From: Peptoclostridium sp965368085
Lineage (GTDB): Bacteria; Bacillota; Clostridia; Peptostreptococcales; Peptostreptococcaceae
Assembly: GCA_965368085.1 (NCBI GenBank)
Contig: CBDULP010000010.1
Location: 1 to 64,000 of the forward strand
DNA: 64,000 bases
Reading direction: 5' to 3'
Position numbers and translations under genes: made by a program. The notes below the pieces were generated by a model. It saw only the letters and a program-made list of their open reading frames with translations, was not told where the DNA came from and did not search any database. Below, in pieces: positions 15,858-24,204 of this stretch (position 1 is its first letter; every line of letters starts with the position of its first letter).

Positions 15858-17795
15858 GTGGGAAATAATGGATTTGTAAAGTGTGCCGCTGCATCTACAA
15901 AGATAAAGGTGGCCAATCCTGATTATAACTCAGAAAGGATACTCGAGGCTGTCAAAATGGCAGATGAAATGGATGTTAAAGTGTTGGTTTTTCCAGAACT
16001 GTGCCTCACGGGATATACGTGCGCTGACCTTTTCCACCAGGACAGGCTGATTGAAGCTTCAAACAGAGCCATTGAAAATGTTTTGAAAAACACATCATAC
16101 ACGGATATGCTGATATTCATAGGGGCTCCGCTTCCTTTTGAAGGAAGCCTGTATAACTGCGCCATAGCCATTCAGCAGGGGGAGATATTGGGAGTTGTTC
16201 CTAAGGTGTATCTGCCGAATTACAAGGAGTTTTATGAAAAAAGGTGGTTTTCATCAGGTAAAAAAATAGTTAGAAAATCGAGAATGATAAGCATAATGGG
16301 CAATGAATATCCGTTTGGCGAAATCATGCTGGAAAGCCCGAATTTGGGATACAGGATAGGCGTTGAAATATGCGAAGACCTGTGGGCTCCAATACCAAAG
16401 AGCTCATATATATCCCTTAAAGGTGCGAATATAATAGTAAACCTGTCTGCAAGTAACGATGTGGCTTCAAAGTCGGAATACAGGAAAACACTTGTTGAAC
16501 AGCAAAGCGCAAGGACTATGTGCTCTTACATTTATAGCTCAAGCGGAGTCCATGAATCCACAACAGATATAGTTTTCAGCGGAGATTGCCTGATATGCGA
16601 GAATGGAAACACTCTTAAAAGGTCGAAAAGGTTTGAAAGAGAAGAAAGCATAATAACTGCAGATGTTGATGTTCAAAGGATTGAATACGAAAGGCGCATA
16701 AACAAGACGTTTTCAGACAATGCCGAGTTTTTGGAAGACGATTTTGAATATGTCAAAGTGATGTTGAAGCCCCAAGAATACAGTCCAACTCCTGAAAGTA
16801 TTGAAAGGTTAATGCATAAAATGCCTTTTGTGCCATCGTCGCATGAGTTGGTTGACGAAAGATGCGAAGAAATTTTTAATATACAGTTGGCGGGCCTTGC
16901 AAAAAGAATAGAGGCTATTGGGTTGAAGCATTCCATAATAGGAATATCTGGAGGCCTTGATTCGACTCTTGCGCTTCTTGTTGTGGCGCAGGCGTACAGA
17001 CAGCTAGGAAAGCCAATGAAGGACATAATAGGAATAACTATGCCCGGGTTTGGAACGACGGGACAAACATACCAAAATGCACTGCAGCTCATGAAAAACA
17101 TAGGTATAACAAGCATTGAAATTGACATAAAGCCCGCCTGCGAGCAGCATTTCAGGGATATAGGACATGATGGGCAGACTCATGATGTCACATATGAAAA
17201 CGTTCAGGCAAGGGAAAGGACCCAGATACTTATGGATATGGCCAACAAATATTCGGGTATTGTCATAGGAACGGGAGATCTTTCGGAAATTGCGCTTGGA
17301 TGGAGTACCTACAATGGAGATCACATGTCCATGTATGCCGTGAATTGCAGTGTTCCCAAAACACTCGTCACATTTCTGGTTAACTGGGTTGCAGATAAAA
17401 GGGCAGACAAAGCTACAGCAAAGATATTAAAGAGCATAATAGACACTCCTATAAGTCCAGAGCTTACGCCTCCCAATGAGTCTGGAGAAATTGCTCAAAA
17501 GACAGAAGATATAATAGGGCCTTATGTTTTGCATGACTTTTTTCTTTACTATACGATAAGGCAGGGGACAAATCCTGAAAAAATGCTTTTTATCGCTAAG
17601 AGCGTATTTGGAGATATATACTCTGAAGAAGATATAATAGAGCACCTTTCTACTTTTTACAGAAGATTTTTCACGCAGCAGTTTAAAAGATCTTGCATAC
17701 CTGACGGCCCTAAAGTCGGAACGGTCAGCCTTTCTCCGAGAGGCGACTGGAGAATGCCATCGGATGCGGACTTCGGAGCATGGAAATATATATAG
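15858..17795 (+). CDS. nadE: Glutamine-dependent NAD+ synthetase
   Basis: It makes NAD from nicotinic acid adenine dinucleotide, ATP and glutamine. The N-terminal nitrilase-type glutaminase domain shows the Glu-Lys-Cys triad: Glu 47 in VFPELCLTGY, the Lys near 120 in VPKVYLPNYKEF and the Cys in GVEICEDLW near 176. The C-terminal synthetase has the PP-loop SGGLDSTLAL near 362-371 and SEIALGWSTYNGDHMSMY. Length 645 is right for the two-domain type. The start is GTG 15858 with GAGGAGTGG upstream. A separate ammonia-dependent synthetase lies at 33085, so NAD can be made from either nitrogen source. Confidence 0.95.
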   Translation: MGNNGFVKCAAASTKIKVANPDYNSERILEAVKMADEMDVKVLVFPELCLTGYTCADLFHQDRLIEASNRAIENVLKNTSYTDMLIFIGAPLPFEGSLYNCAIAIQQGEILGVVPKVYLPNYKEFYEKRWFSSGKKIVRKSRMISIMGNEYPFGEIMLESPNLGYRIGVEICEDLWAPIPKSSYISLKGANIIVNLSASNDVASKSEYRKTLVEQQSARTMCSYIYSSSGVHESTTDIVFSGDCLICENGNTLKRSKRFEREESIITADVDVQRIEYERRINKTFSDNAEFLEDDFEYVKVMLKPQEYSPTPESIERLMHKMPFVPSSHELVDERCEEIFNIQLAGLAKRIEAIGLKHSIIGISGGLDSTLALLVVAQAYRQLGKPMKDIIGITMPGFGTTGQTYQNALQLMKNIGITSIEIDIKPACEQHFRDIGHDGQTHDVTYENVQARERTQILMDMANKYSGIVIGTGDLSEIALGWSTYNGDHMSMYAVNCSVPKTLVTFLVNWVADKRADKATAKILKSIIDTPISPELTPPNESGEIAQKTEDIIGPYVLHDFFLYYTIRQGTNPEKMLFIAKSVFGDIYSEEDIIEHLSTFYRRFFTQQFKRSCIPDGPKVGTVSLSPRGDWRMPSDADFGAWKYI

Positions 17796-17826
17796 GCACA
17801 AACCCATTATTGTCAGATTTACAAAA

Positions 17827-17858
17827 AACCTTCCGGATGATTTGCCGGAGGGTTTTTT
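17827..17858 (+). terminator. Terminator after nadE
   Basis: AACCTTCCGG (17827-17836) pairs with CCGGAGGGTT (17845-17854) including one G-U pair, followed by TTTT. Confidence 0.88.
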
Positions 17859-18178
17859 ATTGTGAATTTACAGTTGGCATGGCCAGTATTAGGTGATGAT
17901 AAAAAACATGAAATTGCAATAGTAAATGTCAACCAGAATAGGTAGAGGCTTAAAATGTCATAAAACTTTAGATAATCACACTAACCCAGAATAAATGGGA
18001 CATATGGAGATATATAGCTTCAAATAGCAGAATATGAAATTTTACTCTTTAGAAGATAGGTAATAATATATAGATTGTAGTCAAAATTACGGAACGTTAC
18101 GAACAATAAGACTCGGGTATTATTGATATTACAGTTTAAATCAAACTAAACAAACTATTTGTAAAGAGGTGTTTTGGA
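17859..18178. other. Gene-free stretch before the antiporter
   Basis: About 320 bases with no reading frame of note. It is AT-rich with scattered short inverted repeats, none convincing as a terminator or a riboswitch I can name. It must contain the promoter of the antiporter gene, whose AGAGGTG ribosome site lies at 18165-18171. Confidence 0.4.
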
Positions 18179-19351
18179 ATGAATCCATTTATCAGTCTTG
18201 GAATAGCAATTATTTCAGCTATACTATTCGGGCAGTTGATGAACAAATTTAAAATTCCGGCAGTTGCAGGATATGTAGTTGCAGGGCTTGTGATAGGGGT
18301 GTCGGGGTTTAAGTTCGTTGACAATGCAACCATTGAAAAACTTGGATTCTTGAGTGACCTGGCGCTTGGCATAATAGCATTTAACATAGGAAGCGAGCTA
18401 AAGTTTTCAGAAATAAAAAAGCTAGGGAAGCCTATTTTCATAATAGCATTGTGTGAAGCGCTGGGAGCGTTTATACTTGTTACAGGGGCTATGCTTCTTC
18501 TCAAGCAGAACATAGCTACCGCGCTTATTTTGGGAGCTGTATCATCTGCCACAGCACCTGCTGCTACAGTGATGGTGCTTAAGGAATGCAAGGCAAAGGG
18601 ACCGCTTACAAGCACTCTTCTTGGAGTGGTTGCTGTGGACGATGCGATATGTCTTATGATATATGCAATGTCGGCATCTGTCGCAAAGGTATTTATAAAG
18701 CACGAGGTTGTAACAATATCGAAAATAATCATACATCCTATAATGGAGATAGTGTTTTCGGTGGTAACAGGAATTTTGATGGGCGCAGGACTTGCATATC
18801 TTCTTAAAAGGGCAAAAAAAGAGTCGGAACTGCTGTCGCTTGTCATAGGAACAATAATATTGCTTGCGGGAGTTGCAATAAGATTTAATCTTTCGCCTCT
18901 TCTTTCTGCGATGGCGGTGGGAGTGGCTATAGCGAACATATCTTCGAAGGACAAGAAGGTATTTATGATGATGGAAAGTTTTTCTCCACCTATAGTGGCT
19001 GCGTTTTTTGTGCTTGCGGGCTGTAGGCTTGATATAAGCCTATTACCAAAGCTTGGAGTTGTAGGTGCTGCATATCTCGTGGTAAGGGTTATAGGAAAGA
19101 TATCAGGAGCATCAATGGGAGGGGCCATTTCAAAAGCTCCTGAAACCGTTAAAAAATATATAGGCTTTGGCCTTCTTTCACAGGTAGGGGTTGCCGTTGG
19201 ACTTGCAATAGTCGTAAGCAGGGAATTTCCAGGGACTGCGCTTGGAAGCATGGTTATAACAATACTGCTTGCAACGACCATAATAACTGAACTGGTAGGG
19301 CCTGTTGCGACTAAAAACGCCATTATAAAAGCAGGGGAATTAAACGAATAA
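18179..19351 (+). CDS. Cation/proton antiporter, CPA2 (KefB/NapA-like) family, without regulatory domain
   Basis: An integral membrane exchanger of 390 residues with about 12 hydrophobic helices. FKIPAVAGYVVAGLVIGVSG near the N-terminus, LGAVSSATAPAATVMVLKE and VVAVDDAICLMIYAMS are characteristic CPA2 segments; the aspartate pair in VDDA lies where the transport carboxylates sit. The protein ends shortly after the last helix, so there is no TrkA-N/RCK domain of the kind that gates KefB or KefC. The exchanged cation (Na+ or K+) cannot be told. A PII-like gene follows after 38 bases in the same direction, suggesting a regulatory partner. Confidence 0.88.
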   Translation: MNPFISLGIAIISAILFGQLMNKFKIPAVAGYVVAGLVIGVSGFKFVDNATIEKLGFLSDLALGIIAFNIGSELKFSEIKKLGKPIFIIALCEALGAFILVTGAMLLLKQNIATALILGAVSSATAPAATVMVLKECKAKGPLTSTLLGVVAVDDAICLMIYAMSASVAKVFIKHEVVTISKIIIHPIMEIVFSVVTGILMGAGLAYLLKRAKKESELLSLVIGTIILLAGVAIRFNLSPLLSAMAVGVAIANISSKDKKVFMMMESFSPPIVAAFFVLAGCRLDISLLPKLGVVGAAYLVVRVIGKISGASMGGAISKAPETVKKYIGFGLLSQVGVAVGLAIVVSREFPGTALGSMVITILLATTIITELVGPVATKNAIIKAGELNE

Positions 19352-19389
19352 TATACTTGAAAATAATAAGCATGGAGAAGGTGACGTTA

Positions 19390-19770
19390 ATGTATGCATT
19401 GTTTTTAATATTGAATGAAGTGGATAAGCTTGACGACATACTTGAAAGGCTTTTTGCACTTAAGATAGGAGCCACAGTTGTTGACAGCGAGGGGATGGGC
19501 AGCATGCTCGTAGAACACAACAGAGAGGTTCCCATATTTGCTGGGCTTAGAAAGCTCATTGAAGGCGGAAGACCTTTAAACAAGACTATAATGAGTGTGA
19601 TAAGGGACAGGGAAAAGCTTGACGAGGCAAGGAGGATAATAGACGAGGAACTTGGCAAGATAGACAAGCCGGGAAAGGGATTCATGTTTGTAGTGCCGGT
19701 AGTGGAATGCTACGGCTTCAATCTTGAAAAAAATGAAATTTCTCACGAGCGTGAAGAGATGAACTATTGA
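19390..19770 (+). CDS. PII-like signalling protein
   Basis: A 126-residue protein with the ferredoxin-like plan of PII-like proteins: YALFLILNEVDKLDDILERL as first strand and helix, then GATVVDSEGMGSML (the position of the T-loop start), then NKTIMSVIRDREKLDEARRIIDEELG and a final strand FMFVVPVVECYGF. The DSxGMG pattern after the first helix recalls proteins annotated as P-II family or PII-like. There is no classical uridylylation tyrosine motif. GGAGAAGGTGA sets the ATG at 19390. It follows the antiporter gene closely and ends inside the -35 box of the pyr promoter. A role in sensing a nucleotide and regulating the antiporter is inference. Confidence 0.72.
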   Translation: MYALFLILNEVDKLDDILERLFALKIGATVVDSEGMGSMLVEHNREVPIFAGLRKLIEGGRPLNKTIMSVIRDREKLDEARRIIDEELGKIDKPGKGFMFVVPVVECYGFNLEKNEISHEREEMNY

Positions 19771-19795
19771 CACTGACTTGTATATGTGTTAATAT
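19767..19795 (+). promoter_or_regulatory. Promoter of the pyr operon
   Basis: Perfect -35 TTGACA at 19767-19772, 17-base spacer, -10 TAATAT at 19790-19795. The -35 overlaps the stop codon of the PII-like gene. Transcription should begin near 19802, just before the PyrR-type leader. Confidence 0.82.
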
Positions 19796-19814
19796 AGCCT
19801 AAATGAATATTGCA

Positions 19815-19952
19815 CCTTTAAGTCTGGTCCAGAGAGGCCGGGAAGGTTTACATTTGATGGATGTCAGGCAGTCTGCGAAAGAGACGGCTTAAGTGACGTG
19901 CGTCTAACTGTGTATCGTATATACGCCTTCCCAAAAGGGAAGGCGTTTTTTT
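19815..19952 (+). promoter_or_regulatory. PyrR-type attenuator (anti-antiterminator and terminator) of the pyr operon
   Basis: The leader contains CCTTTAAGTCTGGTCCAGAG and AGGCCGGGAAGG at 19815-19846, matching the PyrR binding loop (GTCCAGAGAGGC) as known from Bacillus pyr leaders. Downstream, ACGCCTTCCC (19923-19932), loop AAAA, GGGAAGGCGT (19937-19946) and T-run form an intrinsic terminator. GGGAAGG at 19840-19846 can pair instead with CCTTCCC of the terminator's left arm, giving an antiterminator. PyrR bound to UMP or UTP would hold the first hairpin and so permit termination. The pyrR gene itself is not in this window. Confidence 0.88.
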
Positions 19953-19987
19953 ATATAGCAAAAGATACTTACAATAAATAAAAAATA

Positions 19988-20022
19988 TCTTTAATTTGGT
20001 CCGAGAGACTAAAAAGAGGAGG
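19988..20022 (+). promoter_or_regulatory. Second PyrR-like hairpin touching the pyrB ribosome site
   Basis: TTTGGTC (19995-20001), loop CGAGA, GACTAAA (20007-20013), with outer TCTT/AAGA pairs, gives a hairpin whose GGTCCGAGAGAC core again looks like a PyrR loop. The 3' arm ends at 20017, inside the GAGGAGG ribosome site (20016-20022) of pyrB. PyrR binding here could block translation, as proposed for mycobacterial PyrR. This is an inference from sequence. Confidence 0.65.
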
Positions 20023-20027
20023 ACGAA

Positions 20028-20951
20028 ATGCTAAAAGGAAAAAATCTTATAGACCTTGATGAATTTTCAACTGACGAAATTGACGAAATACTTCAGCTTT
20101 CACAAAAAATAGCTCAAAATCCAAATGAGTATCACGGCGTTGCAAAAGGCAAGATACTGGCGGCTCTTTTCTATGAGCCAAGCACAAGGACAAGGCTGAG
20201 CTTTGAAGCTGCAATGCTAAGACTTGGAGGCCAGGTAATAGGGTTTTCAAACCCGAGCGCATCATCTGTTGCAAAGGGAGAGAGCCTTTCTGACACATTG
20301 AGAACTGTGAACGCATACGCGGACATAATAGCGATGAGGCATCCAAAGGAAGGCGCGCCGAGAGTAGGTGCAAACTATATAGATATTCCAATCATAAATG
20401 CTGGGGATGGAGGGCATCAGCACCCGACCCAGACTCTTACAGATCTTCTTACCATAACAAGTGTAAAGAAGAAACTTTCTGGTCTTACAATAGGACTTTG
20501 CGGAGACCTTAAATTCGGAAGAACGGTACATTCTCTTATAAAGACTCTTTCGAGGTATCCTGAGAATAAATTCATACTGGTTTCCCCACAGGAATTGAAA
20601 ATCCCTCAATATATAAAGAGCCAGGTGCTCCAAAAAAAGAATATAGAGTTTGTTGAAGCTGAAAAGCTTGAAGATGTGATACATGACATGGACATACTTT
20701 ACATGACAAGGGTCCAAAAGGAAAGGTTCTTCAACGAGGAAGACTATATAAGGCTTAAGGACAGCTACATTCTTGACAAGCAGAAAATGAGCCTCGCAAA
20801 GGACGACATGATAGTGCTTCATCCTCTTCCAAGGGTTAACGAGATAGCTTACGAAGTGGACGAGGACGACAGAGCGCTTTATTTCGACCAGGTCAAATAT
20901 GGAATGTATGCGAGAATGGGTCTTATGGCAAAGCTTTTGGGGGTGAAGTAA
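20028..20951 (+). CDS. pyrB: Aspartate carbamoyltransferase catalytic chain
   Basis: It joins carbamoyl phosphate to aspartate, the committed step of pyrimidine synthesis. The carbamoyl-phosphate site PSTRTRLSFE (51-60), the SVAKGESLSDTLR loop and HPLPRVNEIAYEVD near residue 265 are all present. Length 307 is normal. The ATG at 20028 follows GAGGAGG. It is the first gene of the pyr operon, directly followed by pyrI, so the enzyme is probably the allosteric class B holoenzyme with catalytic trimers and regulatory dimers. Confidence 0.96.
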   Translation: MLKGKNLIDLDEFSTDEIDEILQLSQKIAQNPNEYHGVAKGKILAALFYEPSTRTRLSFEAAMLRLGGQVIGFSNPSASSVAKGESLSDTLRTVNAYADIIAMRHPKEGAPRVGANYIDIPIINAGDGGHQHPTQTLTDLLTITSVKKKLSGLTIGLCGDLKFGRTVHSLIKTLSRYPENKFILVSPQELKIPQYIKSQVLQKKNIEFVEAEKLEDVIHDMDILYMTRVQKERFFNEEDYIRLKDSYILDKQKMSLAKDDMIVLHPLPRVNEIAYEVDEDDRALYFDQVKYGMYARMGLMAKLLGVK

Positions 20952-20952
20952 T

Positions 20953-21381
20953 ATGCTTACAGTAGAAGGAATAAAAAACGGAATAGTAATAGACCACATA
21001 AAGGCTGGGAGGGGAATAGAGGTATTCAACCTGCTAAACCTTTCGGATGCGGACTTTCATGTGGCGCTTATAATAAATGCCCAGAGCAAGAAAATGGGCA
21101 AGAAGGACATAATAAAGATAGAAAATGTAATAGACATAGACCTTGATCAGATTGGGCTTTTCGACCCTCAGATAACAATAAATGTAATAGAAAATGAGAA
21201 ACTTAGCAAAAAAATTCATTTGGAGCTTCCAAAGAGGGTAAAAAACACAATAAAGTGTATAAACCCGAGATGCATAACTAGCGTTGAGGCATATGTTGAA
21301 AACGAATTCGAGCTCATAGACGAGGCAAAGGGCGAATACAAGTGCATATACTGCGATGACATATACAAGATAGAAAAATAG
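20953..21381 (+). CDS. pyrI: Aspartate carbamoyltransferase regulatory chain
   Basis: The nucleotide-binding subunit that mediates CTP and ATP control of PyrB. The allosteric domain covers residues 1-95 (IKNGIVIDHIKAGRG). The zinc domain has the four ligands Cys 102, Cys 107, Cys 131 and Cys 134 (CINPRC and CIYC), which hold the contact with PyrB. Length 142 is slightly shorter than in E. coli. The start lies one base after the pyrB stop, and its ribosome site is within pyrB, so translation is likely coupled. Confidence 0.95.
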   Translation: MLTVEGIKNGIVIDHIKAGRGIEVFNLLNLSDADFHVALIINAQSKKMGKKDIIKIENVIDIDLDQIGLFDPQITINVIENEKLSKKIHLELPKRVKNTIKCINPRCITSVEAYVENEFELIDEAKGEYKCIYCDDIYKIEK

Positions 21382-21394
21382 GAGGGGATTTGCT

Positions 21395-22582
21395 TTGGAA
21401 CTTTTAATAAAAAATGCGAGAATAGTTGACCATTCGAATGACTTTATCGGATGCATATATATAAAGGAAGGAAAGATCGAAAGCATATCCTCGGACATCA
21501 GTGTGGAGGGCTGCAGTGAGCTGGATGCAAATGGACTTACGGTAATGCCTTCATTTGTAGACCTTCATGCACACTTCAGAGAGCCGGGACTGACTTACAA
21601 GGAAGACATAGAAACGGGAAGCAGGGCTGCAGCAAGGGGCGGATATACGGCGGTTCACCTCATGGCCAACACAAGACCTGCATGCAGCGACATGGAGACT
21701 GTAAGGTATGTAAACGAAAAGGCAAATGAGATAGGGCTTGTTGATGCATACCAGTGCGTATCAATAACGAAAGATATGAAGGGCACCGACACAAGCCACA
21801 TAGAGGAAATAACTGAACCGGCGAAGTGCATATCCGATGACGGATACGGTGTTATGGACGGCTCGCTCATGATAGACGCAATGGCAAAGGCGAAGAGAAA
21901 AGGGCTAATAGTAATGTCGCATGCCGAGGACCACGGAGTATCAAAGGCAAACAGCAGGCTTTCTGAAAATGTAATGACATGGAGAGACATTGAAATAGCA
22001 AGACTTACAGGTGCGCATCTTCATCTTTGCCATGTAAGCACCAAAGAGGCCATGGATTATATAATACATGCAAAGAACATGGGAATTGACGTGACTTGCG
22101 AGGTTACACCTCATCACATATTTGCGACAAACGACACGGAGTACAAGGTGCATCCACCGCTTAGGGAAAAGACCGATGTGGACTGTTTAATAGAATGCAT
22201 AAAAAACGGGTATGTGGATGCAATAGCTACAGACCACGCGCCTCATACGGAAGAGGACAAGAAAAACGGCTCGCCTGGCATATCGGGAATAGAAACATCA
22301 TTTTCAATATGCTACACAAGCCTTGTAAAGAGCGGAAAAATAGAGCTTTCCAAGCTTTCGCAGATAATGTCCAAAAATCCAGCCGACATACTGGGCATAA
22401 AAAAGGGGAGAATAAGCGTGGGATACGATGCAGACCTTGTGCTTGTGGACACTGACGCAAGCTACATCATAGACCCGGATGAATTCGAGTCTAAGGGCAA
22501 GAACACTCCTTTTGCGGGAAGGCTTGTAAGCGGGGAGATAGTAAGAACCATAAAGGGCGGAAAGACAGTATACAAAAAATAG
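21395..22582 (+). CDS. pyrC: Dihydroorotase
   Basis: It cyclises carbamoyl aspartate to dihydroorotate. This is a 395-residue class I amidohydrolase: metal ligands His 58 and His 60 in VDLHAHFREPG, a further Asp where the carboxylated residue is expected (EDIETGSRAAARGGYT region), histidines in VMSHAED and LHLCHVSTKEA, and the catalytic Asp in ATDHAPHT. The start codon is TTG 21395 behind GGAGGGG. It sits between pyrI and pyrF with short gaps. Confidence 0.95.
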   Translation: MELLIKNARIVDHSNDFIGCIYIKEGKIESISSDISVEGCSELDANGLTVMPSFVDLHAHFREPGLTYKEDIETGSRAAARGGYTAVHLMANTRPACSDMETVRYVNEKANEIGLVDAYQCVSITKDMKGTDTSHIEEITEPAKCISDDGYGVMDGSLMIDAMAKAKRKGLIVMSHAEDHGVSKANSRLSENVMTWRDIEIARLTGAHLHLCHVSTKEAMDYIIHAKNMGIDVTCEVTPHHIFATNDTEYKVHPPLREKTDVDCLIECIKNGYVDAIATDHAPHTEEDKKNGSPGISGIETSFSICYTSLVKSGKIELSKLSQIMSKNPADILGIKKGRISVGYDADLVLVDTDASYIIDPDEFESKGKNTPFAGRLVSGEIVRTIKGGKTVYKK

Positions 22583-22599
22583 ACCAGGGGTGAAATCAC

Positions 22600-23454
22600 A
22601 TGATAATAGATAGACTTTATGAAAAGGTTCAGCAAAATGGAAACTCGTGCGTAGGGCTTGACACTGATTTGGACTACATTCCAGGCTGGCTCAAGGAAAA
22701 ATGTCAGAGCGTGGAAGAGTCGCTGTTTGAATTTAACAGGATGATAATAGATGCAACAGAAGATCTGGCGTCTTGCTACAAGCTTCAGATTGCATATTAC
22801 GAGTCATACGGGCTGAAAGGGCTTATGGCATACAAGAGAACTCTTGAGTACGTTAAAAGCAAGGGAGCCATATCAATAGGCGATATCAAAAGGGGAGACA
22901 TAGCGAAGACTGCACAGATGTACGCGAAGGCCCACTTTGAAGGGGACTTCGAAAGTGATTTCATAACTCTAAATCCATACATGGGAATGGACAGCATAGA
23001 GCCATACATGGACTACATGAAAAACAAGAACAAGGGTGCGTTTGTACTCCTTAGAACTTCAAATCCAGGAGCGAAGGATATAGAGTATATAAGGACTGAA
23101 AGTGGAAACCACGTATACGACGAAGTGGGCGCCCAGATAGAAAAACTTGGAGCACAGGTAATGGGAGACTGTGGATACAGCAGCCTTGGAGCGGTTGTAG
23201 GATGCACGCACGTAGATGAGGGAGAAAAGATAAGGTCACAGTTTGCAAAGACATACTTCCTGATACCTGGATACGGAGCCCAGGGAGGAAAAGGAGACGA
23301 CGTAAAGGTTTACCTTAAAAATGGAAACGGAGGAGTTGTAAACTCTTCAAGAGGAATACTCCTTGCATACAAGAAGGTAGAAGGCGGAGAAAAGAGATTC
23401 GACGAGTGTGCAAGAGCGGAAGTAGAGAGAATGAACGGCGACTTCAGGGGGTAG
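22600..23454 (+). CDS. pyrF: Orotidine 5'-phosphate decarboxylase (type 2, long form)
   Basis: It decarboxylates OMP to UMP. The catalytic Asp-Lys array is in IGDIKRGDIAKTAQMYA (residues 93-109), and phosphate binding in IPGYGAQGGKGDD. At 284 residues it belongs to the longer type 2 group common in Clostridia and Mycobacteria rather than the short E. coli form. The start is ATG 22600, with AGGGGTGA before it. It is separated from pyrK by only three bases. Confidence 0.95.
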   Translation: MIIDRLYEKVQQNGNSCVGLDTDLDYIPGWLKEKCQSVEESLFEFNRMIIDATEDLASCYKLQIAYYESYGLKGLMAYKRTLEYVKSKGAISIGDIKRGDIAKTAQMYAKAHFEGDFESDFITLNPYMGMDSIEPYMDYMKNKNKGAFVLLRTSNPGAKDIEYIRTESGNHVYDEVGAQIEKLGAQVMGDCGYSSLGAVVGCTHVDEGEKIRSQFAKTYFLIPGYGAQGGKGDDVKVYLKNGNGGVVNSSRGILLAYKKVEGGEKRFDECARAEVERMNGDFRG

Positions 23455-23457
23455 ATT

Positions 23458-24204
23458 ATGAATTCAAAATATATAGAAACTGTAGTGTTTGAAAACGAGA
23501 AGATAAACGAGTGCGTATATAAAATAAGCATACAGGGGGATTTTGAGGCGAAGCCCGGACAGTTCTACATGCTAAGGGCGTGGGACGAGGAGCCTGTACT
23601 TTCAAGACCCATAAGCATAAATGACATAGAAGGCGGCAAGATATCATTCCTTTTCCAGACGGTGGGAAGGGGAACTAAGATACTTTCAAAACTTAAAGGC
23701 GGGGACGAAATAAAGATAATGGGGCCGCTCGGAAACGGATTTGACATAGACAAGGTAACGGGAAAGGTTGCAATGCTTTCTGGAGGAATGGGAATAGCTC
23801 CTCTAAACTACTTCTACAGAAGTGTTATGGACAAGGAAATAGATTTTTACGCGGGATTCAGAACTGCCCCATATGGAATGGAGCTTGTAAACGAGCACTG
23901 CAATAACGTAACTATTGCTACCGAGGACGGAAGCGTAGGAAAGACGGGATACATCATAGACCATTTCGAACCAAGAGACTATGATGTTGTGTTTTGCTGT
24001 GGGCCTGAAAAGATGATGGCGCTGGTTATAAGAAAATGCGAAGAGGCAGGGACTCCGGTGTACGTTTCAATGGAAAAGAAAATGGCATGCGGAATAGGAG
24101 CCTGCCTTGTGTGCACGTGCAAGACCAAGGACGGGAACAAGAGAAGCTGCAAGGACGGACCAGTATTTTTAGGAAGCGAGTTGATAATAAATGATGAATG
24201 TTAA
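23458..24204 (+). CDS. pyrK: Dihydroorotate dehydrogenase B, electron transfer subunit
   Basis: It passes electrons from dihydroorotate through FAD and a 2Fe-2S cluster to NAD+. The FAD-binding barrel has SRPISINDIEGGKISFLFQ, followed by an NAD-binding half (MLSGGMGIAPLNYF and VVFCCGPEKMM). The C-terminal loop ACGIGACLVCTC plus a fourth Cys in KRSCKDGP binds the 2Fe-2S cluster. Length 248 is typical. It overlaps pyrD by about 14 bases, matching the obligate PyrK-PyrD complex. Having pyrK fits an anaerobe that uses NAD+ rather than quinone. Confidence 0.95.
   Translation: MNSKYIETVVFENEKINECVYKISIQGDFEAKPGQFYMLRAWDEEPVLSRPISINDIEGGKISFLFQTVGRGTKILSKLKGGDEIKIMGPLGNGFDIDKVTGKVAMLSGGMGIAPLNYFYRSVMDKEIDFYAGFRTAPYGMELVNEHCNNVTIATEDGSVGKTGYIIDHFEPRDYDVVFCCGPEKMMALVIRKCEEAGTPVYVSMEKKMACGIGACLVCTCKTKDGNKRSCKDGPVFLGSELIINDEC

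Noticed and set aside
18136..19323. A 395-codon open frame on the minus strand
   Set aside because: It is antisense to the clear CPA2 antiporter gene, is rich in Ser, Thr, Ala and Pro without motifs, and has no ribosome site.
20262..21029. A 255-codon minus-strand frame across pyrB
   Set aside because: Shadow of pyrB on the other strand; no family features.
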